In this document: piece by piece, positions 17,416-26,912 of the stretch
Layout of the letters: every line of letters starts with the position of its first letter
How positions within the stretch are numbered: position 1 is the first letter of the stretch
Assembly: GCF_014635825.1 (NCBI RefSeq)
Contig: NZ_BMDO01000001.1
Location: 1,104,094 to 1,168,093, forward strand
DNA length: 64,000 nt
Direction: 5' to 3'
Source of the DNA: Mucilaginibacter galii
GTDB taxonomy: Bacteria > Bacteroidota > Bacteroidia > Sphingobacteriales > Sphingobacteriaceae
Program-made: the position numbers and the translations under genes
The notes under the pieces: generated by a model
Told to the model about the DNA's origin: nothing
Database searches by the model: none
Seen by the model: only the letters and a program-made list of their open reading frames with translations

Positions 17416-17535
17416 ATGCCAACCAAAGGAAAAAAAGACCCTTACTGGAGTGGTTACGAAAAAAAGGGAACCAAGGAAAAGGGCGGTAAAACCGTTCCAA
17501 ATTGTGTAAAATCTTCGTCTAAAAAGAAAGATTAA
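17416..17535 (+). CDS. 39-residue Lys/Gly-rich protein with VPNCV motif
   Basis: ATG at 17416 opens a 39-residue frame ending at TAA 17535: MPTKGKKDPYWSGYEKKG, then TKEKGGKTVPNCVK and a SSSKKKD tail. The composition is very basic (about 14 lysines). A single cysteine in a PNCV context resembles the VPNCVP ends of small phage and bacterial proteins that I can recall only as conserved hypotheticals. It sits between two hairpins, 21 bases after one and 6 before the next, so it is a separate small transcription unit or a readthrough product. Function unknown. Confidence 0.55.
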   Translation: MPTKGKKDPYWSGYEKKGTKEKGGKTVPNCVKSSSKKKD

Positions 17536-17540
17536 TTTAT

Positions 17541-17570
17541 AAATCCTATGCTCCTCAAGGCATGGGATTT
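17541..17570. terminator. Bidirectional terminator
   Basis: AAATCCTATGC (17541-17551) pairs with GCATGGGATTT (17560-17570) with one G-U pair. It lies between the small plus-strand ORF and the end of the convergent phospholipase-like gene, with A/T runs on both sides. Confidence 0.7.
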
Positions 17571-17571
17571 A

Positions 17572-18873
17572 TTATTTCACGGTACTAGCTGTAACGCTTA
17601 TATCTTTGGCCGGCAGAGGCTTGTAATTGCGCATTTGCTGCAATGCCAGTTGCATTTCGGCTTCATCTTCGGGGTTCTCTTTATAAGTTTCGTGCAGTAA
17701 AGCGCCATCAAAATATTTCACCAAATGCTCTTTTAAAACCGGCGTAAGGCAGGCAAAACCCTCTTTTTGCAAATTAAGTACCAGTTTGCAATAAGTATTA
17801 TCAGCCAGGTGGTAATCGCCGTAACCAAGCGGTTCACCTGTATCTAAATTAATATCGTTTAACGTTAATGTTTGTGCATCCCATTGCCTGGAAGCTATGG
17901 CATACTTTTGTATAATGGTATCAAAAACCTGCGTAAACCGCTTTTCTCCTTCTACGCCTGGGTACACAAACTTCAAGTTTTTCAGCGGCCCTATCTTGGG
18001 CATTACCTTAACCAGGAAAGCCAATGCCCGGGCTTTAAAGTCGGGCTTATTGCGCTTACCCGAAAACTCTTTGTTATACATGCGGCGGCTCATCTTATAT
18101 TTAAAACTACGCACCTTTGCATTGCCGTTAGCTTGTCTGATCTCTCTCCTTTTTGCTCTCCAAGCCTTTTTGGTAAGCGCCGGAAAAAGATTTTTTACCC
18201 CCCAGCGCATCATTGATATACTTGCGTCAAAGTTTTTAAAGATCACGTTCAACTGTTGTCCGTAAGTTTTAAAAAAAGCTTTTTCCAATACTGGAGTTGC
18301 AATGTTAAAGCCAATAAAATCATGATAAGCCACCGAGGCGTAATTACTGCGGCCAACTTGTACGGCATCGTAGGCAAACTCCATGCGACTGTGCGAAGTA
18401 TGATCGTTTTCGTAAGTAACAACATTACCAAACTTCTGCTTAAGCTTAGGGTACAGTTCGGGTACGGTAACGTTGGTAGCCATGCTGTGGCCATACTTAT
18501 CGGCCATGTAATGCGATAAGGCACCCAATGCAAAGGCATACTCGTTCAAGCTATTGGCCTCATTTAATAAATTAATGATAAAATCACCGCTACGTACATA
18601 ATGCAATAGATCGGTAAAATAAGCATCGCCACCGGGCATGTAGCCAATATCGGCTACCAGGCTACCGCCGTAGGTATAAGAGTGCGCCTTAATTAAATCA
18701 TCAAGGGTTGCACCAGGGTACTTTTTCAGGAGCAAAGGTTTTAAAGTAATATCCCATTCTGCATCAACAATGGCTTCATGAGCAAGGATAGAGAAACACT
18801 GCCCGGTCAACGGCAAACAACTAATTAACAACAGGAAAAAGCAACTTTTAAATATATTCTTCAGAAACGGCAT
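17572..18873 (-). CDS. Zinc-dependent phospholipase C-like exported protein
   Basis: A 433-residue protein with a signal peptide (residues about 1-27, MPFLKNIFKSCFFLLLISCL) followed by FSILAHEAIVDAEWD, which puts a histidine at the mature N-terminus as in the zinc-dependent PLC/S1-P1 nuclease-like fold. Further candidate metal ligands are HSYTYG, LLHYVRSGDF, ALGALSHYMADKYGHSMATN and the HTSHSRMEF run. The N-terminal half is the catalytic type; the C-terminal 200 residues are basic and unassigned. It is a single gene divergent from the large outer-membrane protein. Lipid hydrolysis is a family-based inference. Confidence 0.8.
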   Translation of the reverse strand: MPFLKNIFKSCFFLLLISCLPLTGQCFSILAHEAIVDAEWDITLKPLLLKKYPGATLDDLIKAHSYTYGGSLVADIGYMPGGDAYFTDLLHYVRSGDFIINLLNEANSLNEYAFALGALSHYMADKYGHSMATNVTVPELYPKLKQKFGNVVTYENDHTSHSRMEFAYDAVQVGRSNYASVAYHDFIGFNIATPVLEKAFFKTYGQQLNVIFKNFDASISMMRWGVKNLFPALTKKAWRAKRREIRQANGNAKVRSFKYKMSRRMYNKEFSGKRNKPDFKARALAFLVKVMPKIGPLKNLKFVYPGVEGEKRFTQVFDTIIQKYAIASRQWDAQTLTLNDINLDTGEPLGYGDYHLADNTYCKLVLNLQKEGFACLTPVLKEHLVKYFDGALLHETYKENPEDEAEMQLALQQMRNYKPLPAKDISVTASTVK

Positions 18874-19084
18874 GTAGTATTAAGTTCGATGTAACATACA
18901 CAACACCAATTTAAATAATGTGTTTGATTATGAGGCACTCTGGCCCTACTATTTAAGCAAAATACGACTTTGATGCAACGCAGGCAGCATTAACACGTCT
19001 TGTAGGGTATATAACAATTAAACAGTCGCTTTTGAGCATTAAAACAGCTTAACGCAGCAAGCTAAAAACTTAGCCTCAACCATC

Positions 19085-21511
19085 ATGAAGAAACTAATAC
19101 TCACTGCAATTTGCGGGTGCATGGCCTTTTTTGCCCTATCGCAACCCATTACAGGCCCTGCCACCGTTAAGGGGTTGGTCATTGATTCGGCTACAAACAA
19201 GCCTTTAAGCTATATTACGCTATCATTAAAAGATTCTGTAACGCAACAGGTAATCAAAAGCAGTTTAACCAAAACCGATGGAAGCTTTGAGCTAAGTCAG
19301 CTACCAGTTAAGAGCTACCAGTTAATGTTAATTGCGGTGGGCTATCAATCTAAAACTATTACCGTACCTGCATTTAGCACCAGTGCACACCCGGTTATTG
19401 ACTTAGGCACACTAACGCTGGCAACCTCATCAAGCCAATTAAAAGAAGTAGCCATCAGCGCTTCGCGCCCTTTGGTAAAACAGGAAATTGACCGCCTGAG
19501 TTATGATGTGCAGGCCGATCCGGACAGCAAGGCTTTGACCGCCATGGATATGATGCGCCGAGTACCCCTCCTAAGTGTTGACGGCGATGACAATATTCAA
19601 CTGCAAGGCAGTGGCAGTTACCGCATATTTATTAACGGTAAACCATCGGCCTTACTGGCCAACAGTCCTAAAGATGTGCTGCGCTCCATGCCGGCCAATA
19701 CCATTCAAAAAATTGAAGTGATAACTACACCACCCTCTAAGTATGATAGCGAAGGTTTAGCAGGTATTATCAATATTATTACTTTCAAAAAAACGGCCGA
19801 TGGTTATAATGGAACTTTAAGTACGCGTTACAGTTACCCTTACGGGCCAAGCATAAGCGGAACCGGCACTATTAAGAACAATAAATTTGGGGCATCGGCC
19901 TTTTTTGGAACAGGCAGGCAAACTACCACTCGTGTTACTGCCGATAATTTCAGGCAAACTTTTACTGCCCAACAGCCCGATGTACCTACTTCCCTCTTTA
20001 AGCAACAGGTTTCTATGGCCAACGGTGGTAATTATTTATATGGCGGCGGCGAAATGAGTTACGAACTTGACACGCTTAACCTGCTAACGGCCAATATTAA
20101 TTACAGCCTGGGTAAATTTAAACAAGAATTTAGCCGCAACACACAGTTTTACACCACAACCCAGCAATCGTATTTGCTATTGAGTAATGGAGGCATGAAC
20201 TGGCAGGGTATTGATGCAGGGCTTAATTACCAACTGGGTTTTAAACATAAAAAAGATCAGTTGCTCACGGCATCGTACAGGTATTCTTATTACCTAAACG
20301 GGCAAAACAGCAATGTAAATGCCGTTAACCGGGTTAATTTTAGCAACCCCGATTACAACCAAAAAAATGATGCCGGCGCCAGAGAACATACCTTTCAGTT
20401 AGATTATGTACACCCGGTTAACCAACTTACTATTGAAGGCGGAGCCAAAGCTATTTTAAGAAGCAATTTCAGCGAAGCATCGGGCCAGCAATTGCTTGCT
20501 AACGGCTACACAGACGACCCTACCCGCCGCAACGATTTTAAATATCACCAGGATGTGTACAGCTTGTACAACTCTTACCAGCTTAAATTAAGCAAATACA
20601 CCTTTAAAGCAGGCGCGCGTTTGGAGCATACCCGTATTGATGCCAACTTTATTACCAACAATACACCGCTCATGATGAATTATACCAACCTGGTACCATC
20701 GGTATCGGCCATGCGCAGCTTACCTAACAATCAAAGTATTACGTTTGGCTATACCAGCCGCTTAGAACGGCCTTATATACAGCAGCTTAACCCATTTGTA
20801 GACCGTACCAACGTGCAGTATATATCTACCGGCAATCCCAACCTGCGGCCGGTAACCAGCCAGCTATTTGAGTTAACCCATACTAAAACAGGTAAAGGCA
20901 CATTGAGTAATAAAATAAGTTATATGTACACCGGCAACAGCATTGTACAGGTATTAAGCGTGGCCAATGGTGTATCTACCAACACGTATGATAACGTGGG
21001 TACGGTAAAAATACTGCGTTGGAATGTTAGCGGTAATTATGCCTTCAATAATAAATTGAATCTGAATTTTTATAGTGGGTTATTTTATGTTTGGGTAACC
21101 GGCCCTTACAACGGCCGCTTCTACAGCAACAGGGGCATACGTACCAATACATTTGCCAACGTTACTTATAAACCGGCAGACACATGGTCGTTCGGGGCAT
21201 CTGGTGGGTATAACCGGCGTTATATTTTGTTGCAGGGAAGTTCTAACGATTATGTGTATTCCTCGTTAAGCGGCAGTAAATCATTTTTGAATAAGAACGC
21301 TACCATAACCTTGGTGGTAAATAACCCTTATCAAAAAACATTTGCCTTTACGCAATATTCTGACACGCCAGACTTTTACCAGTCGAACACCTCTTACCAG
21401 ATCTACCGCACCTTCAATATCAGTTTCAGTTACAAGTTTGGCGGCCTGAGCAGCGACATCAAAAAGAACAAACGAAACATTAACAACGACGACAAGAGCA
21501 GCAGCAATTAG
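19085..21511 (+). CDS. Outer-membrane beta-barrel protein (OMP_b-brl_3, TonB-receptor type)
   Basis: An 808-residue outer-membrane protein. It has a signal peptide (MKKLILTAICGCMAFFALSQ), a CarboxypepD_reg-like domain (about 27-110, KGLVIDSATNKPLSYITLSL), and a plug-like region with ISASRPLVKQEIDRLSYDV, AMDMMRRVPLLSVDGDDNI, SYRIFINGKPSALL and IQKIEVITTPPSKYDSEGLAGIIN. The remainder is a large barrel. This is the OMP_b-brl_3 family, common in many copies in Bacteroidota, with unknown ligands. The stop codon TAG lies inside the first copy of a TTAGGGAC repeat array that follows. A C-terminal DIKKNKRNINNDDKSSSN tail extends beyond the last barrel strand. Confidence 0.93.
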   Translation: MKKLILTAICGCMAFFALSQPITGPATVKGLVIDSATNKPLSYITLSLKDSVTQQVIKSSLTKTDGSFELSQLPVKSYQLMLIAVGYQSKTITVPAFSTSAHPVIDLGTLTLATSSSQLKEVAISASRPLVKQEIDRLSYDVQADPDSKALTAMDMMRRVPLLSVDGDDNIQLQGSGSYRIFINGKPSALLANSPKDVLRSMPANTIQKIEVITTPPSKYDSEGLAGIINIITFKKTADGYNGTLSTRYSYPYGPSISGTGTIKNNKFGASAFFGTGRQTTTRVTADNFRQTFTAQQPDVPTSLFKQQVSMANGGNYLYGGGEMSYELDTLNLLTANINYSLGKFKQEFSRNTQFYTTTQQSYLLLSNGGMNWQGIDAGLNYQLGFKHKKDQLLTASYRYSYYLNGQNSNVNAVNRVNFSNPDYNQKNDAGAREHTFQLDYVHPVNQLTIEGGAKAILRSNFSEASGQQLLANGYTDDPTRRNDFKYHQDVYSLYNSYQLKLSKYTFKAGARLEHTRIDANFITNNTPLMMNYTNLVPSVSAMRSLPNNQSITFGYTSRLERPYIQQLNPFVDRTNVQYISTGNPNLRPVTSQLFELTHTKTGKGTLSNKISYMYTGNSIVQVLSVANGVSTNTYDNVGTVKILRWNVSGNYAFNNKLNLNFYSGLFYVWVTGPYNGRFYSNRGIRTNTFANVTYKPADTWSFGASGGYNRRYILLQGSSNDYVYSSLSGSKSFLNKNATITLVVNNPYQKTFAFTQYSDTPDFYQSNTSYQIYRTFNISFSYKFGGLSSDIKKNKRNINNDDKSSSN

Positions 21512-21635
21512 GGACTTAGGGACTTAGGGACTTAGGGACTTAGGGACTTAGGGACTTAGGGACTTAGGGACTTAGGGACTTAGGGACTTAGGGACTTAGG
21601 GACTTAGGGACTTAGGGACTTAGGGACTTAGGGAC
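21508..21635 (+). repeat. 16 tandem copies of octamer TTAGGGAC
   Basis: 128 bases are exactly 16 perfect copies of TTAGGGAC with no variant. The first copy contains the stop codon of the outer-membrane protein gene. Each unit has a GGG, with five-base spacers ACTTA, so the plus strand could fold into G-quadruplexes much like telomeric DNA. Perfect identity implies recent slippage or expansion. Confidence 0.97.
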
Positions 21636-21673
21636 AATTATTTACTTGGACCGTTGTTTTAACTTTTCTTTTT

Positions 21674-21707
21674 AATAACTAAGGCCGGAATACCGGCCTT
21701 AGTTATT
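21674..21707. terminator. Bidirectional terminator
   Basis: A perfect 15-bp stem, AATAACTAAGGCCGG (21674-21688) with its complement at 21693-21707 and loop AATA. It separates the outer-membrane protein gene from the convergent csbD-like gene. Confidence 0.85.
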
Positions 21708-21710
21708 GTA

Positions 21711-21896
21711 TTATAAACTGTTGATCCATTTAACCAACTCATCGCGGCCTTTGCCGGTTTTTTGCTGAAGCTTGCCCAACAATTCATCGTCCTGGCCTTC
21801 TTCGTGTTTCAAATCATCGTCGGTAAGGTCGGCATAGGCTTGTTTAATTTTACCTTTCAGCTCGTTCCAGCCTCCTTTTATTTCTAACTTATCCAT
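21711..21896 (-). CDS. CsbD-family stress protein
   Basis: A 61-residue soluble protein matching the CsbD family: [22 protein letters not shown], then [20 protein letters not shown]. These small proteins accumulate under general, osmotic or starvation stress in many bacteria; their molecular role is unknown. It ends four bases from a strong bidirectional terminator. Confidence 0.93.
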   Translation of the reverse strand: MDKLEIKGGWNELKGKIKQAYADLTDDDLKHEEGQDDELLGKLQQKTGKGRDELVKWINSL

Positions 21897-21982
21897 AATG
21901 GTATCTGTTTAAATGTGTAATAATAACAACACATTATGGGTTTGGTTTTACAAACCATATACAGGAGCAAATAGCTATACAT

Positions 21983-22010
21983 AAAAAAGGCTGCCTCAAA
22001 AGAGGCAGCC
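21983..22010 (-). terminator. Rho-independent terminator of the LruC gene
   Basis: GGCTGCCTC (21989-21997), loop AAAA, GAGGCAGCC (22002-22010). On the minus strand the stem is followed by TTTTTT. It lies 33 bases after the LruC stop. Confidence 0.85.
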
Positions 22011-22042
22011 ATGCTAAATATAATGGGTATCTATCTAAAAAA

Positions 22043-24142
22043 TTATTTGCTGTATATTTTAGAGTTATCTCTAAAACCTGTACCTGTATTGCTATACCAA
22101 TCTGGGAATAAGTTACCGCCCGAGGTAGCCCACTCAGCAAAGTGAGGGTAGGCTTTATCTACTGCCTGCAATTCGATTGGGTATTTGTACTCGCTGAAGA
22201 AGCTGATGGCCCAAGGGTAGTTTTCTTTAGAAAGGTAAGTTTTACCACTGCTTACTACAGAAGCGTCATCATCTTTACCGAACAAGCTGCTTGTAGCTTT
22301 ATCAGTTGGTGCAAAACCAGGTAAGTGAATTTCGTATCCGCGGCGCATATCGCTGATCAGGAATGGATTGCAGCCCGACATTGGCAATGATGCAGCTGCG
22401 ATAGGTGAAGCAAATTTCACAACAACCGTTGCTGTTTTGGCAGTTACCTTATCTTTAGTCATTAAGGTATTGATAAAGTAGGCACCATCAGGGTTTTTCA
22501 CTAAAGCCTCGTGGTTATCAAAAGGAATAATTACTGCTTTTGATTGGCCGGCTTCAACACCGTTGCTTGCCAGGGTAATATAGTTGCTGATGAATTGCTG
22601 GCCGGTAACCGAGCTAACAGATGATGCTGCAATTGGTAACTGAACACCGAAACCGTTGTGGAATGAGGCACCTGAAGCTAATGGTGTGAAATCGCCTTTT
22701 AATTCAACAATTTGGTTTTGAGCGTTACTGGTTAAAGTTAAACGGTAATTTACCACTAAATCGTTCAGGTCAAAGTCGCCTTTTTTAGGCCAGTTATCTT
22801 CAAACGCAATGCTGCCATAACCTGTTTGTGAAGGAAAGTAGCTTAAATAAGCTTTAGAAGCATCGTTAGGAAATTCATCTTGCTCATCTTGAACGCCATC
22901 GCCATCGGTGTCGCCACCTTTATCAATGGTAGGTACACCAACTGGTGATATAGCAGTAACCGGATTTGAGCTTGCATATACTACCAGGTCATTAAAGTCG
23001 TGGTCAGAATTACTGTCCCTGTTAATGTCTTCAAAGCCGATAAGGAACAATTTGTGTACATCGTCATATAGGGTAACGGTATGTTTCTTTTTAGCCGTAG
23101 TTGATTCAGGGTTAAGTCTGTAATCTGAATAAAATTTAGCACTGCCTGTTTGTACGCCACTACCTGTCCATGCATTTTGAATTAAAACGAAACCGATAGA
23201 GGTACCGGCACTGAAGCGGCCTATCTTTACTTTGTCGCCAGGTTTTAAGCCACCGCTTGAGCCGTAAGCAGAGGCATTAGGAAAAACAAGCGTAGCATTA
23301 TCAATGTCAAATACACTTGTAGGTGCGCTTCCGGTTGGGTAAGTATAAAAAGCCAGGGTATTCATGAAACTTGCTCCTTCAGATACGAATGTGATCCAAA
23401 CATCAGAGGTAGCAGTAATATTCAGGTTAGGAACCGCACTGGTGGTTAAATACTCGGGGTGAGTATTTGGCAACTGGCTGCCTTCTGGCAATGATGCATT
23501 TACGTATGAAAGTAATGAAGCGTCGATGTTATCAGGAGTAGCCTCCAAATAAACCGGACGACCTAATTTGAAAGGATAAGCAGTACTATTTACTACTGCA
23601 GAAGATGACGAACCGTAAGGGCTCGGATAAGAAAACGTAGGGTCGCCAAATGCTGATGTTGATTTTGAAGACATGGTAGTTCCACCAGTTGTAGATACGG
23701 TAACTTCTTGAGGAATAATATCGCCGCTGAAACCATCTTTACCGCCAATGGTAGCAGTAACAGCATTGCTACCAGAGATTGCAGCTTCGGCATTGCGCAT
23801 CAAACCAACATAAGCCGGATCGATAACTAATTTGGCAGCCGATGTTGGCACCACAATGCTACCTTGTAAAACACCGCTTGAATTGGTGATACCTTTAAAA
23901 ATAGGGCTTTCGGTATTGGGAAGGTATACGCTAACTACTACACCGGCTAAGGCATCGTTATTATTAGCACGCAGCGTTAAGTTTAAACTAACATTTTTTG
24001 TGGTTGAAAAGTTGAATCCGTCAGGAGCAATCTTATTGGCGGTAGTAGTGGTTGGCTCTTCTGTTTGCTGCATAGAATCTTTTTTGCAAGCTGAGAGCGC
24101 TACTACGCCAGCCATTAAGGCACATGTAAAAAGGTGTTTCAT
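22043..24142 (-). CDS. LruC-domain lipoprotein (DUF4114/DUF4842)
   Basis: A 699-residue lipoprotein: lipobox LSAC at residues about 16-19 after MKHLFTCALMAGVVA, then a Thr/Ser-rich linker. The middle carries a DUF4114-like segment with FLIGFEDINRDSNSDHDFND. This is followed by a calcium-binding-like GGDTDGDGVQDEQDEFPND and then the LruC domain (DUF4842) with GSIAFEDNWPKKGDFDLND, GFGVQLPI and a C-terminal region with LPGFAPTDKATSSLFGKDDD. Asp-rich repeats such as DGDGVQDEQDEFPND resemble thrombospondin-type calcium sites. LruC proteins are cell-surface or exported and of unclear role. It is a monocistronic gene. Confidence 0.9.
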   Translation of the reverse strand: MKHLFTCALMAGVVALSACKKDSMQQTEEPTTTTANKIAPDGFNFSTTKNVSLNLTLRANNNDALAGVVVSVYLPNTESPIFKGITNSSGVLQGSIVVPTSAAKLVIDPAYVGLMRNAEAAISGSNAVTATIGGKDGFSGDIIPQEVTVSTTGGTTMSSKSTSAFGDPTFSYPSPYGSSSSAVVNSTAYPFKLGRPVYLEATPDNIDASLLSYVNASLPEGSQLPNTHPEYLTTSAVPNLNITATSDVWITFVSEGASFMNTLAFYTYPTGSAPTSVFDIDNATLVFPNASAYGSSGGLKPGDKVKIGRFSAGTSIGFVLIQNAWTGSGVQTGSAKFYSDYRLNPESTTAKKKHTVTLYDDVHKLFLIGFEDINRDSNSDHDFNDLVVYASSNPVTAISPVGVPTIDKGGDTDGDGVQDEQDEFPNDASKAYLSYFPSQTGYGSIAFEDNWPKKGDFDLNDLVVNYRLTLTSNAQNQIVELKGDFTPLASGASFHNGFGVQLPIAASSVSSVTGQQFISNYITLASNGVEAGQSKAVIIPFDNHEALVKNPDGAYFINTLMTKDKVTAKTATVVVKFASPIAAASLPMSGCNPFLISDMRRGYEIHLPGFAPTDKATSSLFGKDDDASVVSSGKTYLSKENYPWAISFFSEYKYPIELQAVDKAYPHFAEWATSGGNLFPDWYSNTGTGFRDNSKIYSK

Positions 24143-24417
24143 AAATTTGTTTAATATGTTTGTGAATAGGCAAATGCTGTTCCAACACGCTTTTATACGG
24201 CAAAGCAGCTTTTTAGGTTAGCCCTTGTGGAATTTTTGTGGTGGCTATTCCCCATAGCTATAAAATAATAGCCAATTTGCTCCCCAATAAGCAGGTAGTA
24301 ATTATTGGTTAATAATGGAGCTTATTAATTAACAACCATTAAACTCTCTTAAGCATTCAATAGCAGATCACCCCTGCCTCGAAGCTAACATTTATCTTAA
24401 TATTTTGCATAAAACGC
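24143..24417. other. Upstream region of the LruC gene
   Basis: About 275 bases without a gene between the LruC start and the terminator of GH92. On the minus strand there is a CTTTG ... AGCATTTG pair at roughly promoter spacing, but it is not a clean consensus. A GCTAT-rich and TTAATTAA-rich AT stretch follows. I see no RNA gene or binding-site cluster. Confidence 0.35.
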
Positions 24418-24458
24418 AAAAAGCCTCCTTAGCAGTACTTGTGCTAAGGAGGCTTTGC
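24418..24458 (-). terminator. Rho-independent terminator of the GH92 gene
   Basis: AAGCCTCCTTAGCA (24421-24434) pairs with TGCTAAGGAGGCTT (24442-24455), a perfect 14-bp stem with a 7-base loop. On the minus strand the stem is followed by a T run. It lies about 20 bases beyond the GH92 stop. Confidence 0.88.
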
Positions 24459-24475
24459 ATACCGCAAATTACTTA

Positions 24476-26779
24476 TTACCGATGTTTGCTGCTCATATAG
24501 AAAGTAAGGTTACCACCATTCATAATATCGGCATGGGTAATTGACAAGCTATTTAACAATTTGCCATTTAAAAGAACCTTTTGCACATATACATTTTTCT
24601 CAGCTTGGTTTTTCACGGTTACGGTAAATGCTTTTCCACCGGGTAGCTGAATAGTAGCACCGTCAATGGCCGGGCTTCCCAAGGCGTAGGCATCACTGCC
24701 GGGCGCCACTGGGTAAAAGCCCAGGTTGGTAAAAATAAACCAGGCGCTCATTTGGCCGGTATCATCATTACCTCCAAGACCATCGGGGGTGGGTTTGTAC
24801 ATTTTGGGGAGTATCATCCGCACGCGCTCCTGGGTTTTCCAAGGCTGGTTGGTCCAGTTATAGAGATAGGCTAAGTGGTGAGATGGCTCGTTACCATGCA
24901 CATAATTACCAATAATGCCATCGCGGGTAATATCTTCTGTTTCCTCAAAAAACTTATCTGGCAAATGCATGGTGAAAAGCGAATCGAGGTAAGGTACAAA
25001 GCGTTTATTGCCGCCCATCAATTCAATTAATCCTTTAGGATCTTGAGGTGCAAACAGTGTATAGTTCCAGGCGTTGCCTTCAATAAAGCCCTGGCCTATA
25101 GTGGTCAATGGGTCAAACTTTGGCCTGAATGTGCCATTGGCTAAACGCGGCCGCATAAATCCAGACGCCTTATCATACACGTTCTTATAATTTTGTGAGC
25201 GTTTATAAAATTCCTCGTAAATATCCTGCCTGCCCAGCTTTTTGGCTAATTGCGCAATGGTCCAGTCATCATAAGCATACTCTAACGTGCTCGATACCGA
25301 TGTGCCATTCCTTTCATCAGGAATATACCCCATATCTATATAAAAACCTATGCCTTCATAGTTGCGTTGGCGCGCAGTGGTTACGCAGGCATCTAAGGCC
25401 TTGTTGGCATCTATACCGGCGGCATTACCTTTAATAATGGCATCGGCAATAACTGATACGCTATGGTAACCCGACATGCACCAATTTTCGTTACCTGAGT
25501 TTGACCATACGGGTAACATGTGCTCGGGACTTTGCTCAAAATGGGCCAGCATACTTTTCACCATATCGTTATTACGCGCCGGATCAATAATGTTGAACAG
25601 GGGATGTAAGGCGCGGTAGGTATCCCATAATGAGAAGGTGGTATAATTAGTAAAGCCGTTAGCCTGGTGAACATTCTGATCCAATCCCTTGTATTTACCA
25701 TCCGCATCCATATAAATGGTAGGATTGATCAATGTATGGTACATGGCCGTATAAAAGTTCTCCTTAGTGGCCTTGTTGTTGGTTTGGATCACGATCTTGT
25801 GCAATTCGCTTTCCCACTGCTGTTGCCCGTCGGCCTTTACCTTTTCAAAATCCCAGCCCGGTACTTCCGCCTGCATATTGGCTAAGGCACCTTCCATACT
25901 CACGGGCGATAGCGCCATTTTTATCTTCACCTTTTCGCCCTCGGTGGTCTTAAAATCGAAATAAGCTTTGATCCGTTGTCCCGAAATTTCGGGAAAGTTC
26001 CGGTTCTGATTAAATTTACCCCAAAAACCGCGGTAAACCTCCTTGGTAGATTCATTACGGAAACCATGCGAAATAAAGGGCTTAGAAAAACGCATGGCAA
26101 AGTACAGCACCCTGTTTTTGGCCCATCCATTGGTTTGGCGGTAACCGGTTACCAACGTATCGTTAACCACGCGTATATAGGTCCAAACGTTTTTATCGGG
26201 ATAATTATAAATACCGGCTGTTAAGTCGAGCACAATATGCGCATCATCTGCTTTAGGAAAGATATACTGGTGAAAGCCAACGCGTGTACTGGTGGTCATT
26301 TCGGCCTGTATGTTATAATCGTCGAGCTTAACTTTATAGTAATTGGCCTGGCTTACCTCGTTTTGGTGAGAAAACCGGGAGCGGTAACCACTACCGGGCT
26401 TATCAGCCGTACCGGGATTTAATCTGAGCGCACCAACTGTGGGCATCACTAAAAAATCGCCCAGGTCGGAGTGGCCGGTGCCGCTAAAATGGGTATGGCT
26501 AAAGCCGGTTATGGTTTTGTCTTCATACTGGTAACCGGCGCAGTACTCATACACTTTAGGGTTATACTTGCCGTTAAGCTCGTACCCTACACTATCAGTT
26601 TCGGGGCTCAACTGCACCATCCCAAACGGAACAGTAGCACCCGGGTAGGTGTGGCCCATACGTTGGGTGCCTATGATAGGCTTTACATAAGGCACCAGTT
26701 TTTCGGCAGGTTTGGTTTGCGCATTGGCTAAACCGCTAATTATTAACAAAAAAGTAAAAGGCAGATAACTATTCTTCAT
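24476..26779 (-). CDS. GH92 exo-alpha-mannosidase
   Basis: A 767-residue exported glycoside hydrolase of family 92, which removes alpha-linked mannose from N-glycans or yeast mannan with calcium and inversion of configuration. It has a signal peptide (ending GLANAQ). The N-terminal beta-sandwich holds VKPIIGTQRMGHTYPGATVP and FSHTHFSGTGHSDLGDF. The catalytic (alpha/alpha)6 barrel carries YTTFSLWDTYRALHPLFNI, GNENWCMSGYHSVSVIAD and the GH92 hallmark GGNDDTGQMSAWFIF. Full length for the family, with no frameshift. It has no SusCD pair or other glycosidase nearby, so it is not in a polysaccharide utilisation locus here. It diverges from the LemA operon. Confidence 0.94.
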   Translation of the reverse strand: MKNSYLPFTFLLIISGLANAQTKPAEKLVPYVKPIIGTQRMGHTYPGATVPFGMVQLSPETDSVGYELNGKYNPKVYEYCAGYQYEDKTITGFSHTHFSGTGHSDLGDFLVMPTVGALRLNPGTADKPGSGYRSRFSHQNEVSQANYYKVKLDDYNIQAEMTTSTRVGFHQYIFPKADDAHIVLDLTAGIYNYPDKNVWTYIRVVNDTLVTGYRQTNGWAKNRVLYFAMRFSKPFISHGFRNESTKEVYRGFWGKFNQNRNFPEISGQRIKAYFDFKTTEGEKVKIKMALSPVSMEGALANMQAEVPGWDFEKVKADGQQQWESELHKIVIQTNNKATKENFYTAMYHTLINPTIYMDADGKYKGLDQNVHQANGFTNYTTFSLWDTYRALHPLFNIIDPARNNDMVKSMLAHFEQSPEHMLPVWSNSGNENWCMSGYHSVSVIADAIIKGNAAGIDANKALDACVTTARQRNYEGIGFYIDMGYIPDERNGTSVSSTLEYAYDDWTIAQLAKKLGRQDIYEEFYKRSQNYKNVYDKASGFMRPRLANGTFRPKFDPLTTIGQGFIEGNAWNYTLFAPQDPKGLIELMGGNKRFVPYLDSLFTMHLPDKFFEETEDITRDGIIGNYVHGNEPSHHLAYLYNWTNQPWKTQERVRMILPKMYKPTPDGLGGNDDTGQMSAWFIFTNLGFYPVAPGSDAYALGSPAIDGATIQLPGGKAFTVTVKNQAEKNVYVQKVLLNGKLLNSLSITHADIMNGGNLTFYMSSKHR

Positions 26780-26912
26780 TTTTAACTACTATAAAAACGC
26801 TATATCAAACATAATTGCCATATTGGCATTAATGGTAAAAACTGTAACAACGGTACAACGTTTGTAATCTAATTACCAAAGTTCAACTTTAATCAAAAAC
26901 TTAAGACCAAAG

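Noticed and set aside
19085..21511. Phase-variable reading frame in the outer-membrane gene through the TTAGGGAC array
   Set aside because: The stop codon is inside the first repeat copy, so copy-number change does not shift the coding frame.
21508..21635. CRISPR or iteron-type origin
   Set aside because: Units are 8 bases with no spacers; there are no cas genes and no replication initiator nearby.
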